Assembly: GCA_903929765.1 (NCBI GenBank)
Contig: CAIYVX010000094.1
Coordinates: 1 to 64,000, forward strand
Length of the DNA: 64,000 nt
Direction of reading: 5' to 3'
Source: an uncultured Planctomycetia bacterium
GTDB taxonomy: Bacteria > Planctomycetota > Phycisphaerae > FEN-1346 > JAACEH01
The translations under genes and the position numbers were made by a program. The notes under the pieces were generated by a model that worked only from the letters and a program-made list of their open reading frames with translations, was not told the DNA's origin and searched no databases. Numbering within the stretch: the first letter of the stretch is position 1; each line of letters begins with the position of its first letter. Positions 48,933 to 58,300 of this stretch are shown piece by piece.

Positions 48933-50216
48933 TCAGAGCACTTCGGGCATCCAAACACAACCGGCGCCGAGTTGCTGGAGGGGCTTGCCGTCGCACTCCA
49001 GGACCAGGACAGAGAGGTCCGGGTCGGGGGCGGCAGCGGGAAGATCGTACAGGTGCAGGCGGTCGGTCGCCCCGTCCGACGCAAAGGTCTGCCGGAACTT
49101 GACGGCCTGGCCGGTGGAGAGGAGGCGGGCCCCGAGGACTTTGGTCTTGAGCCCGCCGATCCAGAGGTCGCTGCCGTACCAATGGCTGATGTGCCAATAG
49201 AGGGTGTGGCCCTTGACCGTGGCGGCGCAAGGGGAGAGGGGTGAGAAGTTCATCCACTCGACGGTGGCGCGTTCGGCGCCATAGATCGACACGCCATCGC
49301 CGTGGCGGCGCAGCCACCGGCCGACGCCGCGCAGGCGCTCGACGGCTTCGTCCTGGACCGAGCCGTCGCCGCGCGGTCCGACGTTGAGAATATAGTTGCC
49401 GCCCAGGCCGGCGCAGGAAACCAGGAGGCCGAGGATCTGGGCGACGCTTTTCCAGTGGTTGTCGGCGACGTTGTAGCCCCAGGAGTGGTTAAGCGTGTCG
49501 CAGCTTTCCCAGTCGCGATAGGGCGGGCTGGCCTTGACGACATTTTCGGGGGTGTCGAAGTCCTCGGGCATGACTGAGCCGTGGGAGTCCATGCCGGAGC
49601 GGTTGTTGATCAGGATGTGCGGCTGGCAGGAGCGGACCATGTAATTGAGCCGGGCGGATTCCCAGCCGTCGGGCTTCATGGGCCAGGGCACGTCGTACCA
49701 GAGAATGTCGATGTGGCCATAGTTGGTGACCAGTTCGCGGACCAGGCTGTGGGTGTAGTCGACGAAACGGCGGCGGGCGGCGGGGTCGTGGAAACAGCGG
49801 GCGCCGTCGGGATGGTGCCAGTCCATGAGGCTGTAGTAGAGGCCGACGTGGAGACCCTCGGCCCGGACGGCCTCGACGAATTCGGCCACGAGGTCGCGGC
49901 GGGCGGGCGAGTTCATGGCGTTGAAGGGGTTGACCGCTGAATTCCAGAGCGAGAAACCTTCGTGGTGCTTGGTGGTCATGATGACGTACTTCTGGCCGGC
50001 GTCCTTGGCCAGGCGGGCCCAGGCGCGGGGATCACATTTTTCGGCGGTGAACCGGCCGGCCAGGGCTTCGTACTCGGCCAGGGGGATGCGTTCGCGGTTC
50101 ATGACCCATTCGTGGCGGCCGAGGATCGAGTAGAGGCCGTAGTGGACGTACAGGCCGAACTTGGCCTCGCGCCACCACTTCATCCGCTGTTCCAGAGACA
50201 GAATTTCTGAAGCCAT
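48933..50216 (-). CDS. GH29 alpha-L-fucosidase-like glycoside hydrolase
   Basis: About 427 residues from the ATG at 50216. GH29 signature: WWREAKFGLYVHYGLYSILG near the N-terminus, KYVIMTTKHHEGFSLWNS, LHVGLYYSLMDWHHPDG and the nucleophile region HIDILWYDVPWP, where Asp in W-x-D is the expected nucleophile. Cytoplasmic by lack of a signal peptide, unlike secreted fucosidases. The beta-sandwich C-terminal domain (VKGHTLYWHISHW) is present. It lies next to the URO-D-like protein and near GH127, fitting a pathway for fucose- or arabinose-containing glycans. Confidence 0.9.
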   Translation of the reverse strand: MASEILSLEQRMKWWREAKFGLYVHYGLYSILGRHEWVMNRERIPLAEYEALAGRFTAEKCDPRAWARLAKDAGQKYVIMTTKHHEGFSLWNSAVNPFNAMNSPARRDLVAEFVEAVRAEGLHVGLYYSLMDWHHPDGARCFHDPAARRRFVDYTHSLVRELVTNYGHIDILWYDVPWPMKPDGWESARLNYMVRSCQPHILINNRSGMDSHGSVMPEDFDTPENVVKASPPYRDWESCDTLNHSWGYNVADNHWKSVAQILGLLVSCAGLGGNYILNVGPRGDGSVQDEAVERLRGVGRWLRRHGDGVSIYGAERATVEWMNFSPLSPCAATVKGHTLYWHISHWYGSDLWIGGLKTKVLGARLLSTGQAVKFRQTFASDGATDRLHLYDLPAAAPDPDLSVLVLECDGKPLQQLGAGCVWMPEVL

Positions 50217-50249
50217 AAGCAACCCTTTCTTTCATATCCTGATTTTGTT

Positions 50250-50280
50250 TTGTCGGGCCTGGGCCCGACCTACACGCTAC
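50250..50280. repeat. GTCGGGCC hairpin
   Basis: GTCGGGCCTGGGCCCGAC followed by CTACAC, directly beyond the stop of the TIM-barrel lipoprotein gene; it could act as a transcription hairpin. Confidence 0.65.
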
Positions 50281-51509
50281 TTCGCCGCAGGAATCTTGTA
50301 CAGATGGACCTCGTAACCTTTGAACTCGTCGGTGAACTGTTGGTTCTTGACGACTATCGTCCGGTTCTCGCCGAGTACTTCGGCTAAGCCGGCAGGCGTG
50401 CCGGGCAGAGTCTTGACGGTGAATGTCGCCTTGGTCGGACCGTCGCGCATGGCCACGGCGAAGATGTAGGACACTCCATTAAACATTTTGACACAGAAAT
50501 CCACCGGCACGTCCTTGTTGGAACTTTCCACCGTCACCGCGTCCGTCAGTGTCGGCGAATTGAGGACCGGGGCCAGGTCGGTGATCTGCTGGTTAATCTT
50601 CCCGACGGCAGCGGCCATCTCCTTGTCGGCCAGGAGGCCGGCCTCGATGGACTTGGGTTTGAAGGTGTGGCAGAAATAAATCAGCCCGCGCGAACCGTGA
50701 ATCAGCGACATCCAGACCTCGGTCCTGACCTGGTCGGGGGTGGGCTTGCCGTGGCCATCGAAGGACGTGGTCTCGATGCAGTCCCAAACGACCTTGTGGC
50801 CGCCGCCCCACTTGATGAGGCGGTCGACGCCGAAGGGCACGAGCCAGAGCTTGTTGTCGAGGTCGGCCGGGTGGGCCGCGTCGCCGTTGACGGGGTAGAT
50901 GTCGAAACTGACCACGTCGCCGCCATTGATGTATTCGGGATAGTCTTCCGGGTGGTTGGTGCGCGGGCCGCGACCGACCCAGTTATCCCAGGCCACGCCC
51001 CAGCCGAGGTTGAGCATGACGGGGCGCGTGGGATCGGCGGTAATAAACTTCTTATAGTCGGCGATGATCTTGGCCGGAAGAATGGGCGGATCGTAGCCGC
51101 TCTGGCCTTTGGGCTTCGCCTGGGCGTTGTCCGGCTCGTCGCCGTGCAGCCAGCCGATGATGGTGGGATCGTCGAGGTGCTTGAGGCCGACGGCGTTCTG
51201 GTCGCAGAAGACCTTCAGTCCGGCCTTTTTCAGGGTCGCCAAATCTTCCTCGGCCGGCCCATGCCAGATGGCGACATAGGTGTTGATGCCGATGGCTTTG
51301 TACTTCTCGGCCAGGCGCGGCGGCTGGCACCAGACACAGAGCGGGAAGAAGTCGGGCGAGCCGATGGGGCTGTTGGTCCACTGGCCGACTTTGGTCGCTG
51401 TGGCTTTCGCAGGCGCAGCGGGCGCGACCGGTGTCTCCGGCCGGCAACCGGCAGACAGCGCGGCCGCAACGATAAGAACCGGCAGAACGAGCAGCGAACG
51501 GATGTTCAT
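50277..51509 (-). CDS. Lipoprotein with TIM-barrel glycosidase-like domain
   Basis: 410 residues. Lipoprotein signal MNIRSLLVLPVLIVAAALSAGC with cysteine at 22, followed by an Ala/Pro linker. The body reads as a TIM barrel: FFPLCVWCQPPRLAEKYKAIGINTYVAIWHG, LKVFCDQNA, IIGWLHGDEPDN, VMLNLGWGVAWDNW, DVVSFDIYPVNG, KVVWDCIETTSF. The (H/E)GDEP segment resembles the acid residue zone of glycoside hydrolases acting on plant or algal polysaccharide. A small beta domain ends the protein. The specific family is not assigned. It lies in the GH29-URO-D neighbourhood. Confidence 0.75.
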   Translation of the reverse strand: MNIRSLLVLPVLIVAAALSAGCRPETPVAPAAPAKATATKVGQWTNSPIGSPDFFPLCVWCQPPRLAEKYKAIGINTYVAIWHGPAEEDLATLKKAGLKVFCDQNAVGLKHLDDPTIIGWLHGDEPDNAQAKPKGQSGYDPPILPAKIIADYKKFITADPTRPVMLNLGWGVAWDNWVGRGPRTNHPEDYPEYINGGDVVSFDIYPVNGDAAHPADLDNKLWLVPFGVDRLIKWGGGHKVVWDCIETTSFDGHGKPTPDQVRTEVWMSLIHGSRGLIYFCHTFKPKSIEAGLLADKEMAAAVGKINQQITDLAPVLNSPTLTDAVTVESSNKDVPVDFCVKMFNGVSYIFAVAMRDGPTKATFTVKTLPGTPAGLAEVLGENRTIVVKNQQFTDEFKGYEVHLYKIPAAK

Positions 51510-51532
51510 GACCGTCTCCTGTACTTGGCTTT

Positions 51533-51785
51533 GCCGTTCAGCCCGCTTCAGCGGGCTTTGCCCCGGCTTTGCCGGGGTTCAGGCCAGGCGTTTTACGCCT
51601 GGTAACACGGCGACGAAAAAGCAGTTCTTCTTTTTCTTCTTTCTTAGCCCGTTAAAACGGGCTAAAGAAGAAACAGAAGAAAAAAAACTCCTCACGGCGC
51701 CCGGTAACCAGGGCTAAAAACCCTGGCCTGTACACCTCGCGTGCCGCGCGGTGCGAAGCCCGCTAAAGCGGGCTGGAAGCGAGGC
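51533..51785. repeat. Repeat mosaic ahead of ssrA
   Basis: No gene. AGCCCGC-TTCA-GCGGGCT and CCCCGGC-TTT-GCCGGGG near 51540-51577, CCAGGCG-TTTTA-CGCCTGG near 51585-51602, an unusual TTC-rich linker on this strand near 51625-51641, AGCCCG-TTAAAA-CGGGCT near 51647-51664, and AGCCCGC-TAAA-GCGGGCT near 51758-51775. This is the last repeat block; none is found beyond ssrA. Confidence 0.8.
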
Positions 51786-51909
51786 TCGTCAGATTTTAGA
51801 CAGCCTGGCTCGCTCGCTTCCCAAAGCGTCCGGCGAAGTCGGTTGACCGGGCCGGCGAAGCGAGGTATTATAGCGGAGTGCCTCGTGGGCATGATAGTGG
51901 ATTGTAGGT

Positions 51910-52266
51910 GGGGGCGATTGGTTTCGACGGGGTTAAGGAGGCCGGCGCCGGCGTGGCGGGGTTGTGAGGAGGCCCCGTAAAACACCTCACACCAACACAA
52001 ATGCCAACAATGGCATGCTGCTGGCCGCCTAGAGATAGGTAGCCCGTCGCCGGAGCAGTGCCCGTGGGCCCCGGAGCGACGTCACTAGCGGGCTGGCCGG
52101 TCAAGTCCGTCTTCGGCGCGATCGACGAGAACCAGCGAAGGCTGGGTGGCCAAAGGGCGGGTTGTCTTGCCTGCGGCGACCGACAGTTGCAAAAGGACAA
52201 CTATCCACGTAGAAGGCCCGGCTGACTGGCATCCGGACGCGGGTTCGATTCCCGCCGCCTCCACCA
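51910..52266 (+). ncRNA. ssrA: Transfer-messenger RNA (tmRNA)
   Basis: The 5' end GGGGGCGATTGGTTTCGACG and 3' end GCGGGTTCGATTCCCGC...ACCA pair into the tRNA-like acceptor (7 bp: GGGGGCG with CGCCTCC, one G-U) and T arm; CCA is encoded. The tag frame reads T-N-T-N-A-N-N-G-M-L-L-A-A-stop (stop at 52030-52032), with the LAA end expected of proteolysis tags; the resume codon is upstream of 51991 and not fixed by inspection. Pseudoknot-like inverted stretches follow. tmRNA rescues stalled ribosomes with SmpB. Its 3' end is a frequent integration site. Confidence 0.95.
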
Positions 52267-52298
52267 TTTTCTTCGCTGCAACTGGCTCTCTCTGTAGA

Positions 52299-52330
52299 CG
52301 AAGCCCGTGGCCAACCAGCCACGGGCTTCG
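52299..52330 (+). terminator. Probable ssrA terminator hairpin
   Basis: Perfect 13-bp arms CGAAGCCCGTGGC (52299-52311) and GCCACGGGCTTCG (52318-52330) with loop CAACCA, followed by CTCATTTCGG and a T-rich run near 52345-52352. It lies 33 bases after the tmRNA end. Confidence 0.8.
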
Positions 52331-52638
52331 CTCATTTCGGCCTTGTTTTATAGGTTTTTCGACGTAGTAGCCTCCCCGCAACCCGGACTCGGTTTTCAGA
52401 CTCACCTACCCCGTTTGGGCCTGTTTTTTCTCTCTTATGGAGCATCCTCTCTGTTGTCCGTGGACTCGCCCCCAGCGCGTCCGGGTTTTTATAACGGGAG
52501 CATTGACGGCCACTTACGATTTTTGGCCGAGGGGCCGGAAAAAAGTTTAATGAGCAGTAGAATGGAGTAGCAAACGGCGCTGTAATCAAATACCGGCAGC
52601 GCCAAGTAGAGTGGACGCCGCCCGCCAAGTAATATTTG
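52331..52638. other. Non-coding junction region with weak hairpin
   Basis: No convincing gene; three short open frames lack ribosome sites. A GGCGCTG...CAGCGCC hairpin (52576-52603, 14-base loop) lies beyond the stop of the PLD-type gene and might terminate that operon, but no U-tract follows on the minus strand. No duplicate of the tmRNA 3' end was seen in the window. Confidence 0.45.
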
Positions 52639-54144
52639 TTAGGATGCTGGCATGGATATCTCCGCAGGGCAGAAGCCCCGCTTTGCCGAAACATTGCCCT
52701 GGTCGCGTCTTACAGAAACAAGCCAGTCTCGGAGTCGCTCTGTGGCGGGCGTACACTGGGTGAGCGACTCGCAATGCATTGAAGACTCGTCGGTCGGCCC
52801 TGCGAGTACAATTGCGGTGCTCCCGGCGTAGAGGCAGATCTTATTGTCGCCCTGCTGTTCGAATAAGCAGGGACCCGAAGATGCTTCTTTGGTAAAGGCA
52901 GTACGCGCGGCCCGATCTGCATGCACAACCAGGCGCTGGGAATACGGCCATTTACCGCACCACCTTGCGGCAAGTTGGCCGTCCAACTCACCAACCGTGG
53001 GATTGCGGAAAAACGCCGCATCGGCGTTGGAAATGACATGCTCCACATACTCGGACAGGGCTTTTATTGCATCACTGTCATCGACGCGAATCCCCGCTTC
53101 AACACCAGAGGTCAAGCCGTGTGCAGCGTCCAGGTTGGCCGAAAAAACGACCCCCACGTCCCTGTCGGCAATTATCACCTTAGCATGGTTTCGGAGATCA
53201 CCGTGAATTGCAACTCCCATGTCTGCTGCGACTAGAAGATCCGACATCTGGTCCGGCCAAGCATTCCTCTGCCGGACTAGCAACCGCACTCTCACCCCGC
53301 GTTTAACCGCACGGTGTAAATGGTCAAAAATCAAGGAGGGCTCTTTGCGCATTCCAGCCACGCTGTAGGTCGCGAGCGTGAGTTCTTGCTTGGCGGAATC
53401 AGCTACCTCACGTATGGCGTCAAGAAGCATGGTCTGGCCGCGGCCGTTTGTCCACACAAAGCGTGTTGGCGGCGTCTGGGACGTTGCCGGGCGTACGGGC
53501 GACTCTGCAACTGCACGCTCGGATACGATGTATTTCATTCCAGGAGGAATCTCCCACGTACATCCGCCGTACCACAATTCGATGAACAATCCTGCAACTT
53601 GGCGTACTTGATCAGGATCACGGATCAGGACGTCAGCTTCGTTGGTCCATTCGAGGCCGTTGGTCACAAAATTCGCGGACCCGACGATGGCCACGGTATC
53701 ATCCACCACGGCGAACTTTGCGTGGCATTCCTCATGGCCCCGCACGTACACGCCACCGGACGTAAGCCGCTCGAAGTTCTTCCTCCGCTCTTCCGGGGCC
53801 GTGTGTTCGGACTCCTCATATTCCTCGAGCCCACGGCGGAGGGACTTCTCATCCAAGGCGGTGATCAGGTAAACGCCGCCCCTGAGACGCTCGGCGGCCG
53901 CCAGCATCTCTCTGATAATCTCCTCGTCTCCGAGCATGAATGATGCCACAAAGACTCGTTTCGTAGCCCCCCGTATCATCGACACCAGCGAGTCCCTTAC
54001 GGGAGAGCCGCTACCCCTGTAGGTTCCAAGGAATCGGACTCTCTGGCCTTTGTCTTCGGGCCAGACAAGAGGCTGAGGCTGTTGCCCGTTGTGAAGGAAA
54101 AAACCCCCCTCAACCCGATTCTCAGCCAGTTTGAGTTTTTTCAT
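52639..54144 (-). CDS. Double-HKD phospholipase-D-family nuclease
   Basis: 501 residues, no signal peptide. Two catalytic HKD modules are visible: HAKFAVVDD...GSANF near 143 and HAKVIIADRD...FSANLD near 318; each N-terminal half has a TKRVFVASFMLGDEEI or QELTLATYSVAGM strand. PLD-family members include Nuc nucleases, BfiI and the effectors DrmC and MkoB. The N-terminus MKKLKLAENRVEGG and the C-terminal 120 residues are of unknown fold. It overlaps the wHTH-protein gene by 4 bases (ATGA), so the two are translationally coupled; it is the last gene of the helicase operon. Confidence 0.88.
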   Translation of the reverse strand: MKKLKLAENRVEGGFFLHNGQQPQPLVWPEDKGQRVRFLGTYRGSGSPVRDSLVSMIRGATKRVFVASFMLGDEEIIREMLAAAERLRGGVYLITALDEKSLRRGLEEYEESEHTAPEERRKNFERLTSGGVYVRGHEECHAKFAVVDDTVAIVGSANFVTNGLEWTNEADVLIRDPDQVRQVAGLFIELWYGGCTWEIPPGMKYIVSERAVAESPVRPATSQTPPTRFVWTNGRGQTMLLDAIREVADSAKQELTLATYSVAGMRKEPSLIFDHLHRAVKRGVRVRLLVRQRNAWPDQMSDLLVAADMGVAIHGDLRNHAKVIIADRDVGVVFSANLDAAHGLTSGVEAGIRVDDSDAIKALSEYVEHVISNADAAFFRNPTVGELDGQLAARWCGKWPYSQRLVVHADRAARTAFTKEASSGPCLFEQQGDNKICLYAGSTAIVLAGPTDESSMHCESLTQCTPATERLRDWLVSVRRDQGNVSAKRGFCPAEISMPAS

Positions 54145-55349
54145 GGCGTGAAATCCATTGGCTCTCGCAAATCATACAGCGGCTTAAAAAGCCGCATCTC
54201 CCATAAACGGTCACATAGTACCTCCCTCGTAACCCCAGAAGATTGGAGGGCCGATGGGCCATTGGCCAAGTACGCACTCAAAGCCGCATCGACTGCGAAC
54301 AAGTCCTTTGCGCCTTTGTCCAGCGGCTTCAATCGCAGCGGCAGGGCAAACTCGAATTCATCCTCCACACGCACCTTCAGTCCCATGAGGCCGCGAAGAA
54401 GATGGTTCCGGCGTAGCCCCATTGCCCTGTATTCGGTGATGTCACCCTGAAGAGATGATTCGCCGTCCCATGACGTCGTGATCCCGTAACTTTTGGTCAA
54501 CTCTCCGATTATTCCTTCTGCCAGGTGTGACAGCCTGGACCGGTACCCCGTCACCATAGCCTTAAGTTGTGGAACAGGCAGTTTAATCTCGGTCGTGTCG
54601 GAACCATTGGACTCGGCACCCGCCGATGCACTGTGGGCTTTCTTTCGGCGCTCGCCAGAGATGACAAGCTGCCACCCGTCACCCTTCTCAACGGGCAGCA
54701 AGGCGCTACAGGCATATGTGGGGCACACGTTCTGCGTTATCACCATCTTGTCATCGAATTCACAGACGCTCTGTGCGGCCTGGCCATACAGTCTCTTGGC
54801 GGCAAACACTTCTTGCAAGATCTCCCCACGACTTCTACCCCGCACGGTGTTGGGCCAGGGACAACTCGGGCCCGGCTTGAGGTTCGTTAATTGCCTTATG
54901 AGGGGAACAGCCTTTTCTATGACAACGGCCTCCTCTGTTTCCGGGAACCACAGGACATCAAGTCGCTCAGGGCGCCGCACTGGGAGTCGGCCCGATTGCA
55001 ACGCTCTGGTACATAGCTCGACGTCAGGCTCAAATACGTCCGCTTCCTCCTCATACGCAAGTTTCCTCTGTTTCAAGCATTCCAGCAACCACCTGCCCAG
55101 TTCAGCGGGAATTGAAGCGATTTCCTGGAGTTCGGCGGCACGGAGTCTTTTGAGAGACAAGAGCGACTGGGCCACGAATCGCTCCATTACGCTCATGCCT
55201 TCGTAGGTCTCTATGGTGGCGGTGACGCCCACAAGAACCATCATTGGCAACCATGCCTGTACCAAATGAAGAGCCGCGCCGTCTCCGTCGGCCCAATCCT
55301 GCAGCACCGTCACAAGCAAGCGTTCAGAGTTATTCGTCGAGTGTGCCAT
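54141..55349 (-). CDS. Predicted winged-helix protein of the helicase-PLD operon
   Basis: 402 residues from the ATG at 55349 (MAHSTNNSERLLVTVLQDWA), which overlaps the helicase end by 20 bases and has a G-rich ribosome site. I recognise no family. A winged-helix-like segment is suggested by LRAAELQEIASIPAELGRWLLECLKQRKLAYEEE (about 65-100). The rest is alpha/beta with a long helical tail and carries CPTYACSALLP. Its position between a helicase and a PLD nuclease, with overlaps on both sides, implies a fixed complex. Role could be sensing, recruitment or adaptor. Confidence 0.7.
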   Translation of the reverse strand: MAHSTNNSERLLVTVLQDWADGDGAALHLVQAWLPMMVLVGVTATIETYEGMSVMERFVAQSLLSLKRLRAAELQEIASIPAELGRWLLECLKQRKLAYEEEADVFEPDVELCTRALQSGRLPVRRPERLDVLWFPETEEAVVIEKAVPLIRQLTNLKPGPSCPWPNTVRGRSRGEILQEVFAAKRLYGQAAQSVCEFDDKMVITQNVCPTYACSALLPVEKGDGWQLVISGERRKKAHSASAGAESNGSDTTEIKLPVPQLKAMVTGYRSRLSHLAEGIIGELTKSYGITTSWDGESSLQGDITEYRAMGLRRNHLLRGLMGLKVRVEDEFEFALPLRLKPLDKGAKDLFAVDAALSAYLANGPSALQSSGVTREVLCDRLWEMRLFKPLYDLREPMDFTP

Positions 55350-58300
55350 GCTTGGCCCCCCCAAACTGTCGCACGACGCGCATGGTATCCGGATGACTTT
55401 CAAACAGCTCATTCAGGTGACGGTAGAACTGCATAGCCCCATCATTCGAGCATAATTTACCTAGTAATTCTTTCTGGCCAACCAAAATCAGAGCGCGATG
55501 AGCCCTGGTGCAAGCCACATTCACTCGGCGTAAGTCCTGCAGCCATTGCCCAAAACGTGGGCTTACCGTCTTGCCGGCAGTGCGACAGAAGCTGAGGAAG
55601 ACAATATCGCTCTCCTGGCCTTGAATGCGATCTATGGCATCAATAACCGAGAATCGTAAACGCTGAAAACGACTCCTGCCGTGACGATCAAGCACCTTGT
55701 CTCGAATCAATCTCGCCTGCGCCTTATAGAAGGCAAGAATGCTCACGGTCAGGATACGTGAGCCAGACTCCGAGAGTTCCCTGTTCAAGACTTCACATGC
55801 CTCGATAATCCAGTGAGCTTCCGTCCGGTTGACAAAGCCATTACGAATTGACTCGTCACGCGCCTTGACGCCTAAGGCCGAGGTGTCAAGAAAGGTGATT
55901 GGCGTTGGAAACGTCGGCGTGGAGAGCGGCACCAACCCCTGTTGGCGCATTTCCTCCGCTGGTGGCGTGCAGTAGTCGCCACCGTAGATTGGTTGACTGA
56001 CTATTCTGGCGATGGACTCGACCATCCGGCGTTGCTCCACAAGCCTCAGTTTCAGAGAATCTGGACACGAAACGACAATACGCTCGAAAAGACTTCTTAT
56101 CAGATTGTCGCGCATGGTCCTTAGAAGTTCGCGGGTGGGATTTTCGACTTCCTGGCCAAGGTAGTCAATCCCGTCCCTGAAAGCTTGCCTGTAGGTTGAG
56201 GCCCACAGGCCGGCATCGAGAAGTGTCGTGGCGACCTCCGCTACGTTCTGCCGCCTGAAAAGGTGCAATTCCTCATCCTCTTCCCAAAGATTCCCGAGTT
56301 CATCGACCGCCGCTTCGAGCGACACTTGCCGCCGTTCCGCCAGGTCCAGCGCGGACAGGGCGTGGATGAAGTGTTCGTCACTCTGCTCGACATAGGGCGG
56401 CAGTTGGTGTTCATCTCCGACCAGTATCCATCGCTTGGCCCGTACGGCACCAATGAGAAACTCGGAGTCGGTAACTCGGCTCGCTTCATCGACGATGAGC
56501 GTATCGACAACAACATCCCTAAGTTCCTGGTTGCCAGCTATGCCCGTGGTAGTACAGCAGAAGAGGTTCGTCACCGCCAGTAGGTCTCGTCGCAGGCCAT
56601 CCAGGTTTTCGCCGTCGCTCGTGACCTCAGCAACGATTTCGTCAAAGCGACTGCGGAGTCTTCCGTAAGCATCGAGACGGGAGTGCCGGTCAGTGAATTC
56701 GGTCAGGCTGCTGGCCACCGATTCAGGTTCAAGACCGCGGTCGCCAAGAGCGGGGTGTCCGCTACAAGTTCTCTTTGCCTCGCTCTCTGCCGACATTGCC
56801 TTAGCCAGTCGCTCCGCGGCTTCGACGGAGGCCCTCGTCGCCGCCGAGACCTCCTCCCGCAGGACGGTCAATCGCTCTTCTGCTGCCGTGTCATTCTTTC
56901 TGAGTGGTCCTAGCTGCCCCCCCAGTTGCTGCAACTGCCTTGCGATGCCGTCTCGCTGCCGGCCAATTCTCCCAAGTTCCCCCCGGTTGAACCAGCCAAG
57001 TACGCGAGTGCCCACACCCGCCGTCTGTGACTTGGCCGCAAGTGTCGATTTGACCTCGGCAAGCCCCTGGCGGAGCTCCGCGATGCCCGTTTCAGCCGCT
57101 TGGATTTCTTTTGCCAGCTGTCGCCGCAATTCATTCAGGGAAGGCTCGTCCGCGGCCCACTGGCTCTGGGCGTTTTCTGTGCGATGGTCTGCCTCGGCCC
57201 TGACCTGAGCCGCAGACCTAGTCTCGGATTGGCAGGCGTGCAATGGCTTCAGCAATTCTACAGCACTCTGAATACGTGCTTGCTCCTGCTGCCACCGGCT
57301 ACTGTTCTCCGAATCGTGTCGCTGAGCACGTTCAAGGAACGGCTCGATGATCTGTGATGGCGCGAACTTCCTCACGTCATCCGCTATCCGAGTATCATCC
57401 CAGCTAAGGCGGAGCGCTCTGACCCCCTCGCGCGCACCTATTCGCCGTAACACCTCATCAACAGCGACATGCGTGGGAGCCGCAAGCAGAATCCGCTCAC
57501 CTCGAGCGATTAGCTGCTGAACAAGCTCGCAAATTACGGTCGTCTTGCCTGTACCTGGCGGTCCCTGAATGCAGAACGCGTGGGGAGTGGCCAGTGCTCC
57601 GGCAACAGCGGCCCGCTGCCTGGCATTCAAGGGGGGGCCACCATTGTTAAGGTCGCAAAAAAAGCTCGGGATCGGGGGCGCCGGAGCACTAGGCAGATCA
57701 GCTGGGCAACACAGGAGAGTGGCCAAATCGGGCCAGTATCCCTGCACTTGTTCATTAAGGAGGTCTTGAACGGCCTTCTGGTGCGCCCACCAGTTAAACC
57801 GCGAGATCACATCAACCTGGATTTCGGTGCCGTGGTTGAAATCGGTGGCAGACAGGTCCACTTCAATAAGCACCGAGCGACCTGTGAAATTGCACGAGAG
57901 AACCTTTGCCCTACAAGCATGCTTCTGGTTGGCCTCGCGAATTTCGACCAACGATCCCTCTTCGAGGGAGCCTTTAACTACCGTGGCTTCAGCCTGAAGT
58001 TGCAGGTTCGGCGGCCCTGCTTCGTCTTCCCCATTGCCATCGCCTAGTTGGCTCTCTGCTTTATCCGAAGCCGAGACCACCGCCTGAAAAGAGTGTTGTT
58101 CGCAATCGCTTCGTAGCTTCAGAAGGTCCATCATCACGCGAAGGGCGGAGTATTGCTTGCGGACGACGGTGTGAAGCAAGGAACGGTCTCGCACGGCTAC
58201 GTCCGGAGTACCCCGATCAAGTTCCTTTCGGACTTGGCGAAGAGCGTCTTCGTGCTTTTTGCGCAGCACACCCAATCGTTGCCTAAGGGATCTCGCTGCG

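Noticed and set aside
52229-52266. tRNA gene from the GGTTCGATTCCCGCC T-arm
   Set aside because: It is the 3' half of the tmRNA tRNA-like domain; its partner 5' half is at 51910, and no anticodon arm is present.
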